From the NCBI GenBank assembly GCA_030432015.1, contig JAUIHJ010000059.1:1-17539 (forward strand): a DNA stretch of 17,539 nucleotides, read 5' to 3'. Under the pieces are notes generated by a model. It ran no database searches. It was not told the DNA's origin and saw only the letters and a program-made list of their open reading frames with translations. This DNA comes from a bacterium. GTDB lineage: Bacteria > Planctomycetota > Planctomycetia > Pirellulales > Pirellulaceae. This document shows, piece by piece, positions 1-6,319 of the stretch. Made by a program: the position numbers and the translations under genes. Every line of letters begins with the position of its first letter. Position 1 is the stretch's first letter.

Positions 1-400
1 TCTTGTACCCCGCTGCCTGCAACGCTTCGGCCAGCGTGACGTCCTCGTGGGGCAGCGCGTTCCGATTTGGCGCAGGCAGAACGCGATCATTTCGATTCCA
101 GCGACGGCCCGTTGCCGCCCCGATCCAGTCGGTGATCCCGATTCGCGGAGGGGACTTGCCCAGCATAATGCTTGCGCGTGACGGGCTGCAGACCTCACAC
201 GTCGCATAACCATGGGTAAAACGCATACCGCCCAACGCAAGCTTGTCAATGTTGGGCGTTTCGTAGAATGTGCTGCCCTCAATTCCGATGTCCTTTTGGC
301 CGAGGTCGTCGACGAGAAAAAAGACAACATTCATCGGCGCGGCATGCGCTGTGGCTCCTCCCAGAAGCATCACGATCAAAAGGCCTAGCCGTCGCAACAT
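1..400 (-). CDS. Secreted arylsulfatase-family (S1) sulfatase, N-terminal part only
   Basis: The gene starts with ATG at 400 and runs off the left edge, so only about 133 N-terminal residues are visible. A hydrophobic signal peptide (about residues 2-20, ending near AHA-A) indicates export. The sulfatase fold follows: FFLVDDLG carries the metal-binding Asp pair (D31, D32), 'ETPNIDKLA' is the usual substrate-pocket stretch, and C-S-P-S-R at residues 71-75 followed by ASIMLGK is the canonical formylglycine signature. Members hydrolyse sulfate esters, often on polysaccharides, after Cys is oxidised by a formylglycine-generating enzyme. A good Shine-Dalgarno (GGAGGAAG) lies 4 nt before the ATG. 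It diverges from the CoA-binding gene. The substrate cannot be told from this fragment. Confidence 0.93.
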   Translation of the reverse strand, partial: MLRRLGLLIVMLLGGATAHAAPMNVVFFLVDDLGQKDIGIEGSTFYETPNIDKLALGGMRFTHGYATCEVCSPSRASIMLGKSPPRIGITDWIGAATGRRWNRNDRVLPAPNRNALPHEDVTLAEALQAAGYK

Positions 401-629
401 CTTGCTTCCTCCGGTTGAATTCAAAAAACGAACGGCCGAGTCCGAATTCCGCCGTCGCGTCGCACGGCGGCTCATCGGACGGGTCACGTCGATGCCGCGA
501 TTCTAGCGGCTAGCGTCGGGCTTCGCGAACGCCGGACGCGGTCTGCTGGCGATTGCGTTGTTCTTGATCGGTCGAGCAAATTCGCTTAAACCATGGGTGG
601 GAACTCACGCCAAATGGGAAGTCTGTTGT

Positions 630-1031
630 ATGAATCGCCAGGGAAGCACCGACGCCTTTCTCGCTGGTCGCCCTCATGCGGTGGTGGGGGCATCGCGGGA
701 TCGATCGAAATATGGCAACAAAGTGCTTCGCTGTTACCAGCAGCACGACCGTCCGGTATATGCCGTTAACCCGCATGCCGTGGAGATTGAAGGGCTAACC
801 GCGTACGCCGATCTCGCGGCGTTGCCCGAGGCGGTCCACGGCATTTCGGTGATTACGCCGCCCCGCGTCACCGAAGCGGTGGTCGAAGCCGCCGGCAAGC
901 TGGGGATTCGACATCTGTGGATGCAGCCTGGGGCCGAGAGCGCTGCGGCGGTGCAAACAGCACGTGATCTTGGGATGAATGTCATCGCTGGCGGCCCCTG
1001 CTTGCTGGTCGTCCTGGGCTACCACGAGTGA
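630..1031 (+). CDS. CoA-binding domain protein (YccU-like Rossmann fold)
   Basis: A 133-residue single-domain protein of the CoA_binding_2 family. The nucleotide-binding turn 'VVGASRDRSKYGNKV' lies at residues 18-32, the family's TPP motif (ITPPRVT) at 75-81, WMQPGAES at 97-104, and the 'GGPCLLVVLG' end motif at 121-130. Relatives such as E. coli YccU resemble the N-terminal domain of succinyl-CoA synthetase alpha. They are presumed to bind CoA or a nucleotide, and the cellular role is unknown. The frame is open upstream to a TTG at 558, but the family fold starts close to the ATG at 630, which has a GGGAAG-like site about 9 nt upstream. It stands alone between a divergent sulfatase and the TPR gene 222 bp downstream. 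Confidence 0.88.
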   Translation: MNRQGSTDAFLAGRPHAVVGASRDRSKYGNKVLRCYQQHDRPVYAVNPHAVEIEGLTAYADLAALPEAVHGISVITPPRVTEAVVEAAGKLGIRHLWMQPGAESAAAVQTARDLGMNVIAGGPCLLVVLGYHE

Positions 1032-1124
1032 TGACGCTGCAGGCCACGCTGCCAACCGCACGCGGTAATTTGGAGGCCTACCAGCAAGGCCATCGGCGGC
1101 GTTCATTTTTGGTCGCAATTCGTC

Positions 1125-1152
1125 TGGACGCGTGCGCTTAGGTTGCTACACT
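1125..1152 (+). promoter_or_regulatory. Candidate sigma70-like promoter for the large TPR gene
   Basis: TGGACG (1125-1130) and TACACT (1147-1152) are separated by 16 nt and each match 4 of 6 bases of the -35 and -10 consensus. Transcription would begin near 1159, inside the tandem repeat that follows. This is pattern matching only; planctomycete promoters are poorly characterised and such matches occur by chance. Confidence 0.27.
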
Positions 1153-1154
1153 AC

Positions 1155-1196
1155 CCGCCGCTTTTCCCGGAAGTGCCGCCGCTTTTCCCGGAAGTG
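1155..1196 (+). repeat. Exact 21-bp tandem duplication with an internal dyad, upstream of the TPR gene
   Basis: Two perfect head-to-tail copies of a 21-bp unit occupy 1155-1175 and 1176-1196, each beginning CCGCCGC and ending GGAAGTG. Each copy contains TTCCCGGAA, a symmetrical TTCC-C-GGAA element. The dyad centres are 21 bp apart, about two helical turns, which would put two bound dimers on the same DNA face. The pair lies 58-99 bp before the chosen ATG of the TPR gene. It is translatable in frame (PPLFPEV twice), but the protein start further down has the better ribosome site and signal sequence, so a regulatory reading is preferred. No trans-acting protein is identified. Confidence 0.8.
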
Positions 1197-1253
1197 ACTC
1201 AGTTCGTTGCGCAGATTCAAGGTTTTCGGCACCCAGGTGCGAGAGGAAGAGAC

Positions 1254-3155
1254 ATGCGAGTCGCCCTAAATCTTCGAGAAATCGTTGTGATCGTCTCGTC
1301 GAGCATCGTGATTCTTAACACGCTCGTTCCGAATGATCTGTTGGCATGGCAGACGACACCGCCGGCCGTATTGCAGGAACGCTCCGCGGACGAGCCGGCC
1401 ATTCGCAGGCTCGGCGCTGACGACCCGGGTCGAGCCTCCAGCGTTTCGCTCGCTTCTGCGGAGAAATCGACCGAAAAGAAAGTTGCCATTCGCGCTTCGA
1501 GCTTTCAAGGGTTGACGCCCGGCGAAACGACAACCGCACAACTGCTGGAAAAGCTGGGCGAACCGAATAGCCGTGAGACGCGCGACGCCGAAGAAGTCTT
1601 CACCTTTCAGGTTGGACCGTTTCCCAAAGTGGAAGCCATGATCGCTGACGACGCCATCACGTCGATCATCATCTACCTCGACAAGACAGCGCCGCCGAAG
1701 GATATCGCCAAGGAACTCAAGCTGGATTCGTTCGAGGCCGTCGTGATCCGCAGCGAATCCGGCACGGCCTTGGGTCAGGTCTACCCAGAGCGTGGTGTCG
1801 TGTTCAGCTTCGACCCCGACGCCACCGAACGCATGGTGGGTCAATTGATCCTGGAACAGATTTCCGCCGAGCCGTTCCTGATGCGCGTTCGACAGGACAC
1901 GCAGCATCGCTACGAAAGAAACCTGGCAGACTTGACGCACGCCCAGCGATACGCACCCAATACTGCGGAACTCCACTGGCTGAAGGCGCGGATGCTGGAA
2001 GGTAAGGGCAGCTACCGTCGAGCACTCTCGGCTGTCGAAAAGGCGATCGATTTGGCGCCCGAGGACTCTCGCTTGTTAACAACCCGCGCCGCAATCCATT
2101 TTGAACTCGATGACCATGACTCCGCGATTGCCGACGCGGAGACCGTGATCGCCGATGATGACGTGCCACCGGAATATAAGGCTCGGGCCTACTGCCAGTT
2201 GGCGGACTTTATGGCCAATGGACCAGACCACGAATACAACGAAGCGCTGGAGGTCCACCAGCAGGCGTTGCAGATGGGCGTGCAGTTGGCGACCACGGAT
2301 CGCACCGAGGTCCGGCGTTACGCCAAACGAGTCCTGGTTGACGCATATTTCGGCGTTGCCAACGATATCGCGCGCGGCCATTGGCAGGACAAGCAGAACA
2401 CGATGCTAAAATGGCTGAAGGGCGCATCGGAAATCGCTTACGGAATGCTCGAGTACGATGAAGGGGAATCTGCCCTTCGATTGCAGATTATTCACAGAAC
2501 ACTGCAGGCCTATGCTGGCCTGAAAGCCAATTCGGACGCGAAGAAGGCCGTTAACCAATTGTTGGACGAACTGGAGCAGGCCGCGAGAAAATCGCCTGAC
2601 GACGGGTTCCTTGGTCAGCTCCGCTGGATTGCCGTGGAAACCCTTTACGAAGCCATCGAGATTTCTCGGGCACGTGGGGACCATGAACAAGTCTTGGAAT
2701 TCGTCCAACATGCCGATCGCCTAATCGAAGAGTTGGATGGGCAGCGCGAGCGTACACCGCATTCCAATTATCTGGTTGGTAAGATCTACTTCTTCGCAGG
2801 GCTCGCCGAATCGGTCGCCCATCAGAACCATCAGCGCGCCGTTCGATATTACGAAAAATCATTGCCCTATTTTTCCGTGGAACTGCCCACCAGGAACCAT
2901 GCGGAGCGAGGACTCCACGGCGAGCGATTCGTCAGCATGGGGGTTTCCTATTGGCAAGCCGACGCCCAGGATGAAGCCGTGAATCTGACGCAGCGCGGCC
3001 TGGAAATGATGGTCGTTGCCCACCGCGACGGACAGCTGCAAGAGTCGGCCCTGGCAGTCCCCTTTGGCAATCTGGCGACGATGTACAAAGAGCTAAAAGA
3101 GCCGGAGCAGGCGAGCCGCATGGCAGCTCGGGCCTCAGAACTCGAATCGCGCTAG
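1254..3155 (+). CDS. Exported protein with BamE/SmpA-like segment and TPR repeats, function unknown
   Basis: A 633-residue protein. The ATG at 1254 is chosen over the open frame reaching back to 1143 because GAGAGGAAGAG sits just upstream and the following residues form an uncleaved-anchor or signal-like hydrophobic stretch (about residues 8-30). After a Ser/Ala/Glu-rich linker, residues about 84-205 (GLTPGETT...LLEKLGEPNSRE...) resemble the small BamE/SmpA-type fold, which measures stepwise change in a value such as 'VGPFPKVEAMI'. From about 235 onward alpha-helical TPR units are evident, for example 'AELHWLKARMLEGKGSYRRALSAVEKA' broken as two helices, 'AIDLAPEDSRLLTTRAAIHFELDD' likewise, and again near the C-terminus. 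TPRs mediate protein contacts, so a periplasmic scaffold role is inferred. I do not recognise a named gene. Confidence 0.85.
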   Translation: MRVALNLREIVVIVSSSIVILNTLVPNDLLAWQTTPPAVLQERSADEPAIRRLGADDPGRASSVSLASAEKSTEKKVAIRASSFQGLTPGETTTAQLLEKLGEPNSRETRDAEEVFTFQVGPFPKVEAMIADDAITSIIIYLDKTAPPKDIAKELKLDSFEAVVIRSESGTALGQVYPERGVVFSFDPDATERMVGQLILEQISAEPFLMRVRQDTQHRYERNLADLTHAQRYAPNTAELHWLKARMLEGKGSYRRALSAVEKAIDLAPEDSRLLTTRAAIHFELDDHDSAIADAETVIADDDVPPEYKARAYCQLADFMANGPDHEYNEALEVHQQALQMGVQLATTDRTEVRRYAKRVLVDAYFGVANDIARGHWQDKQNTMLKWLKGASEIAYGMLEYDEGESALRLQIIHRTLQAYAGLKANSDAKKAVNQLLDELEQAARKSPDDGFLGQLRWIAVETLYEAIEISRARGDHEQVLEFVQHADRLIEELDGQRERTPHSNYLVGKIYFFAGLAESVAHQNHQRAVRYYEKSLPYFSVELPTRNHAERGLHGERFVSMGVSYWQADAQDEAVNLTQRGLEMMVVAHRDGQLQESALAVPFGNLATMYKELKEPEQASRMAARASELESR

Positions 3156-3607
3156 CGCATTGTTGATGCAGAACATGCGGGCAGGCCAGGCCAGCGGCAA
3201 CCCGCAGCATAAGCCTGGATGCCTTGATGTTGCGCCGCTTCTGACAGCCAATGGTTTTTTGAAACCCGACGCGTCCATTTTGAATGTTTGAAGTTGCGGC
3301 AATGATGCGCCAATGAACCGCGCAGCGGCAGCAGGCATGAACCTGGGACGCTAACCTCAGGGATATGTCATCTGGTTGTTCAAGTGCGGCTTCGCGGCGC
3401 TTGCTCCGGTTCCCTGGCGTTTGCACTCCAGGCTGTAGACTGACAGGCCTGCGGCACTTACACGGGCGCAACCTTGAAACTCACGCGTCGGGGTACCCCA
3501 GAGTCGCAACTTCAACCTGCGTTGCGATGCGGGTTCCTCTGCGTTGCCTTGGCGCGTATGATTCAAAGCTCTACCGCGTTTCATTTCTTGCAGGGAAAGG
3601 GCGTTAC
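3156..3607. other. Intergenic stretch between TPR gene and fxsA-like gene
   Basis: 452 bp with no convincing gene. The frame of the FxsA-like protein remains open back to an ATG at 3365, but the intervening 81 codons have no resemblance to the family and look non-coding. A weak stem (TGCGGG near 3179 with CCCGCA near 3205) and a short GGTTT/AAACC hairpin near 3255 are too poor to call as terminators. TATGAT at 3557-3562 is a good -10 match but lacks a convincing -35. Confidence 0.5.
3592..3601 (+). promoter_or_regulatory. Ribosome binding site fixing a GTG start of the FxsA-like gene
   Basis: AGGGAAAGGG ends 6 nt before GTG at 3608. It decides the start in a frame that is open for another 81 codons upstream. 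The residue after the GTG begins the first membrane helix, as is usual in FxsA proteins. Confidence 0.7.
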
Positions 3608-4087
3608 GTGCTCGCTCGGCTGCTGCTTCTTTTTATCGTCGTCCCGCTTGTCGAGCTCGTTTTGCTCATGGTCGTGGCGGACAAGACCCACTGGTGGTTT
3701 GCCGTATCTCTGGTGATCGTAACGGGCATCATCGGCACGCTCCTGGCAAGGTCGCAAGGGAGCAGGGCCTACCGACGTATTCATGATTCGATTTCTCAGG
3801 GGCAAATCCCGACCGATTCGCTGATCGATGCCGCCATGATCTTTGTGGCGGGCGCGTTGCTGTTGACCCCTGGCATGCTGACCGACATGTTCGGACTGTC
3901 GCTATTGGTGCCATCCTGTCGTGATTGGTACCGTCGCCGCCTAGTCCGCTGGTTTCGCGCTCGGTTTACCTTCCACTCGGAATCGCCGGAGGGCCCGACA
4001 TCGACGACCTCGAAGGTGATCGATTCATACGTCGTGCCACCGGCGACGACGACTACGGTCGAGTCTGGATCGGACAAGCCTTTGTGA
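3608..4087 (+). CDS. fxsA: FxsA-family inner-membrane protein
   Basis: A 159-residue protein starting at GTG. The N-terminus goes directly into a membrane helix (LARLLLLFIVVPLVELVLLM split around the conserved P-L-x-E, residues 2-21). The second helix and glycine-rich turn are 'VSLVIVTGIIGTLLARSQG' (33-51), followed by the family's amphipathic segment and 'IFVAGALLLTPGMLTDMFGLSLL' broken around the conserved L-L-x-P-G-x-x-T-D motif (78-100). A basic cytoplasmic loop (RRRLVRWFRARF) and a Thr/Ser-rich tail end the protein. FxsA is best known in E. coli for relieving exclusion of phage T7 in F-plasmid cells when overproduced. Its normal role is unknown. The gene is convergent with the next one, 90 bp away. 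Confidence 0.9.
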   Translation: MLARLLLLFIVVPLVELVLLMVVADKTHWWFAVSLVIVTGIIGTLLARSQGSRAYRRIHDSISQGQIPTDSLIDAAMIFVAGALLLTPGMLTDMFGLSLLVPSCRDWYRRRLVRWFRARFTFHSESPEGPTSTTSKVIDSYVVPPATTTTVESGSDKPL

Positions 4088-4177
4088 TCCGGTGCCTGGC
4101 CCTGACGATGGTCACCTGGTTCACTCGGGACTTCACTTGCGGGCCGATGCGGCATGAGGCCGCTGAACCGCGCTCGG

Positions 4178-5248
4178 TCAATTTGCTTCCGGCGGCATCA
4201 CCAGGCGGACACTCTTGACTTCAAATGTTCCGCCGGGCAGTGCCGGCGATCTCAATTCCATGGTCTGCACGCCGGACCGGGTGACGGCCAAGAAATATTC
4301 GTCGGTGAGGAACTCGCCAGTTCCACGCATTTCGGCAGTTTTCTCATGCCCACCGATGGCCAGTTGAAAGCTCCCACCATCTGCTTCGAGCGACGCGCGG
4401 TATGTTACCAGAACTCGAAAAACACCGTTGGGCGGCAATTTGACGACCTTGCACTTCCAGGTGGCCGAGTCGTTCGGGGACGTCCAGCCGATTACGGTGT
4501 CGGTGATCCCGACGGTCTCGAGACGCAACGCTGGACCCGTCAGGACCGCGACCGAAGGGGTGAAGTTTACGCTGCCATCGGACTCCTGAAAGACCACCGT
4601 CGGTTCGCTGGAAAACGCGTTACCCGCGCCGGCCGTTTGGTCTTGCTGTACGACGATAGCGGCATCGGACGCGTTGCCAATTCGTGGTTGCCTGCCCGCG
4701 ACGATGACCTGCCACGTTACGTAGGACCCCATCCCCACGATCACCAGAACGGCCACGGCCAACACGATTGACCCGCCGGACGTGCTGGACGAACGGTCGT
4801 GCGCACTGGTTTGGACTGGCTGGTAGTTCGCGAGGCTGGGGGTACGGGTCAGGGCGCTGGTTGACTTGACTTCATTCGGCGGCGACTGCGGCGGCGGTGG
4901 CGGTGGTGTGGGGGGGGGCGGCGTGTGATATGCCGGTGCTGCCGCGATGGGGGGCGGTTGGGTGGCCGAAGCAAGTCCTTCCAGCATGGCATCGTAGGCT
5001 GACTTTGCCGCGGGATTGAGCAGGCATAGCTTGGCTGCCGCAATCTCGTTGAGCAGCGGCTGCGTCAAACGGCCGCGAGGGCCTGTTTGGTAAGACCGAA
5101 TCTGCGCCATGCGTCGATCGGCGGCGGCCGTGATCGCGGCAGGATCGGACGAAAAGCGCGCAATATCCAAGAGGCGATAATGGTCGATGGGACGCTCATG
5201 CGCGAGAATGCCCAGCCACTGCATATACGGGTCAAATTCTTCCGACAT
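4178..5248 (-). CDS. J-like N-terminal module, proline-rich linker, TM helix and C-terminal beta-sandwich domain; function unknown
   Basis: A 356-residue protein with four parts. Residues 1-90 (DPYMQWLGI, HYRLLDIA, NEIAAAKLCLLNPAAKSAYD) form a helical module resembling a degenerate J domain, common at the start of planctomycete membrane or kinase-type proteins; the HPD tripeptide of true J domains is absent. Residues 97-125 are a proline-rich linker. Residues 160-184 form one membrane helix, so the N-terminus is probably cytoplasmic. Residues about 228-353 (VIGWTSP, GVFRVLVTYRA, GGSFQLAIGG, GTFEVKSVRLV) look like a carbohydrate-binding-type beta sandwich outside the membrane. The start at MSEEFDPY follows relatives, although no clear Shine-Dalgarno is seen; ATG at 5269 is an alternative. 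It may link an outside ligand to a cytoplasmic partner (inference). Confidence 0.82.
   Translation of the reverse strand: MSEEFDPYMQWLGILAHERPIDHYRLLDIARFSSDPAAITAAADRRMAQIRSYQTGPRGRLTQPLLNEIAAAKLCLLNPAAKSAYDAMLEGLASATQPPPIAAAPAYHTPPPPTPPPPPPQSPPNEVKSTSALTRTPSLANYQPVQTSAHDRSSSTSGGSIVLAVAVLVIVGMGSYVTWQVIVAGRQPRIGNASDAAIVVQQDQTAGAGNAFSSEPTVVFQESDGSVNFTPSVAVLTGPALRLETVGITDTVIGWTSPNDSATWKCKVVKLPPNGVFRVLVTYRASLEADGGSFQLAIGGHEKTAEMRGTGEFLTDEYFLAVTRSGVQTMELRSPALPGGTFEVKSVRLVMPPEAN
4910..4918. repeat. Run of nine G inside the proline-rich linker
   Basis: Nine consecutive G on the plus strand read as proline codons on the minus strand, inside the linker of the J-like membrane protein. Loss or gain of one base would shift the frame before the membrane helix. 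The surrounding bases (GGCGGCGGTGGCGGTGGTGT) are also low complexity. Confidence 0.9.
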
Positions 5249-5559
5249 GGTCACGCGGCGATCGGTCATGCTGGCGAACAACGCGCCAACGTCGGCATCA
5301 CAGGCAACGGACGTCTCGGGGCACCCCGGCGCCCCTGATCTTCCCACCAGATTGGGTGAAGGTTGTCCTATTCTAGTCCGCTGGCCGTGCCATGGCGATG
5401 TGCCCGACGCGTTCGTCGGGCAGCAACGCCGGGCCGGTCGCGTCCCGACGATCGATGCGCACCCTCATCGATCCTGTCATGCGTCGCCCAGGATGGCTGA
5501 GCGGATGGCGCGAATTCACGGCGTTCCAAAACCACGAACACGTCTTTCCGGGACATGCA
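5249..5559. other. Intergenic stretch with a possible decayed continuation of the small ORF
   Basis: 311 bp on the minus-strand path between the 35-residue small ORF and the J-like gene. Directly after the small ORF's TGA, one codon later and in the same frame, ATG at 5556 opens 62 codons to 5368 (starting MSRKDVFVVLERREF). Its first third has a protein-like composition and high third-position GC. Further on, the better codon pattern moves to another frame (VRIDRRDATGPALLPDERVG, ending 5373). This could be a frame-broken remnant gene or chance in GC-rich DNA. The frame leading into the J-like gene is open back to GTG at 5347. Confidence 0.4.
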
Positions 5560-5667
5560 TCACGCACCAATCGAATCGCTATGGCGGCTGCGGCGCGGCC
5601 ACGGGCCATCGGGATCAATCGGGCTCTGTGGTCCCGGCGGGTCATTCGGATCAATCGGGCCTGCCAT
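5560..5667 (-). CDS. Small proline-rich protein (35 aa), probably coupled to the SLATT-like gene
   Basis: ATG at 5667 begins a 35-codon frame ending in TGA at 5560. It lies 20 bp after the stop of the SLATT-like gene, and the spacer holds a near-ideal Shine-Dalgarno, GAGGAG at 5676-5681, 8 nt from the ATG, the strongest in the neighbourhood. The product starts MAGPIDPNDPPGPQSPIDPD and contains the repeated tetrapeptide PIDP (residues 4-7 and 16-19), then a basic patch (RRSRH). It has no membrane segment. No known family is recognised. The tight spacing suggests co-translation with the membrane protein and perhaps a joint function (inference). A chance ORF remains possible because it is so short. 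Confidence 0.5.
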   Translation of the reverse strand: MAGPIDPNDPPGPQSPIDPDGPWPRRSRHSDSIGA

Positions 5668-5675
5668 GTTTAGAT

Positions 5676-5681
5676 CTCCTC
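5676..5681 (-). promoter_or_regulatory. Strong ribosome binding site before the 35-residue ORF
   Basis: On the minus strand GAGGAG occurs 8 nt upstream of the ATG at 5667, between the SLATT-like stop codon and the small ORF. Most starts in this window have weaker sites, so this is the main reason to treat the small ORF as real. Confidence 0.6.
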
Positions 5682-5687
5682 AGAAAA

Positions 5688-6221
5688 TCAGTCATCGTCC
5701 GGGACGTAGAAGCTGAGTGCCGGGAAGAGCCGATTGACTTCTTCCTGCAATTCGCTCCGCAGTTTCTTGTCGAGACTCTCAACATACTCTGAATCACTCG
5801 CCTCTGCGATTTCCTTCGAGAGCGGCTCGAAGCGTGCTTTGGCTGCGTCGTCGTAGCATTGGCGGGTGGCAATGTCCCGCTTGAGGTGCATCAAGTCGCC
5901 GACGAGTCGCCGGTATTGGCCGCAGAGGTTCTCGTACACTTTCATGCGATCGGAGAGCTTCAGGAACGGCTTGACGACAGCGATCACAGCCGTGATTGTC
6001 GTCAAGACGCCCCACACCGTGTGCCCCCCGGGGCTTGTCCAAACCGGCAATGCCGCGATCGCCGAAGACGAGGCCGTGATCGCCAGGGCAACTTCACAAT
6101 AGAATTCGATTCTTCGCGTGCGGGCCGCCTTCTCTTGGTAATACCGCTCGCTCAACTTGCATGTTCGCAGCAGGTCATACACTTCCCAGACAGGGTGCTT
6201 CGAACGGTTACCACTGGTCAT
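5688..6221 (-). CDS. Two-TM SLATT-like membrane protein, possible defence effector
   Basis: A 177-residue protein. An N-terminal amphipathic helix rich in Tyr and Arg (WEVYDLLRTCKLSERYYQEK split by the turn at KLSE, residues 12-40) leads into two closely spaced membrane helices, about 41-61 (CEVALAITASSSAIAALPV) and 68-88 (TVWGVLTTITAVIAVVKPF), joined by a short TSPGGH loop. A long cytoplasmic helical tail follows (VYENLCGQYRRLVGDLMHLK, then acidic helices), ending FYVPDDD. This order, Y/R-rich helix, short 2TM hairpin, Y..L-containing long helix, matches the SLATT superfamily. SLATT proteins are predicted pore-forming effectors found beside SMODS cyclases and SLOG sensors. The family call is from layout, not a profile search. 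It follows the sulfatase-DUF1080 gene by 98 bp on the same strand. The start codon has only a weak ribosome site. Confidence 0.72.
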   Translation of the reverse strand: MTSGNRSKHPVWEVYDLLRTCKLSERYYQEKAARTRRIEFYCEVALAITASSSAIAALPVWTSPGGHTVWGVLTTITAVIAVVKPFLKLSDRMKVYENLCGQYRRLVGDLMHLKRDIATRQCYDDAAKARFEPLSKEIAEASDSEYVESLDKKLRSELQEEVNRLFPALSFYVPDDD

Positions 6222-6319
6222 GTTCGGTTCTCACTCGGCTCTAGGTGGACCGTCAGCACGTCGCCGTGCGGTGTGCCGGTTCTTGCTCGTCTCCGTTCCA
6301 CCGCAGCAGCCTGATGACA

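Noticed and set aside
1143..1253. N-terminal extension of the TPR protein containing PPLFPEV twice
   Set aside because: The repeat is a DNA-level tandem duplication; the ATG at 1254 has a better ribosome site and directly precedes a hydrophobic signal stretch.
1266..1976. Minus-strand frame of 236 codons within the TPR gene
   Set aside because: It lies opposite a gene with signal peptide, ribosome site and TPRs, and shows no domain itself.
4150..4170. GCGGC/GCCGC hairpin between the FxsA-like gene and the convergent J-like gene
   Set aside because: The stem is only 5 bp and no T run follows on either strand.
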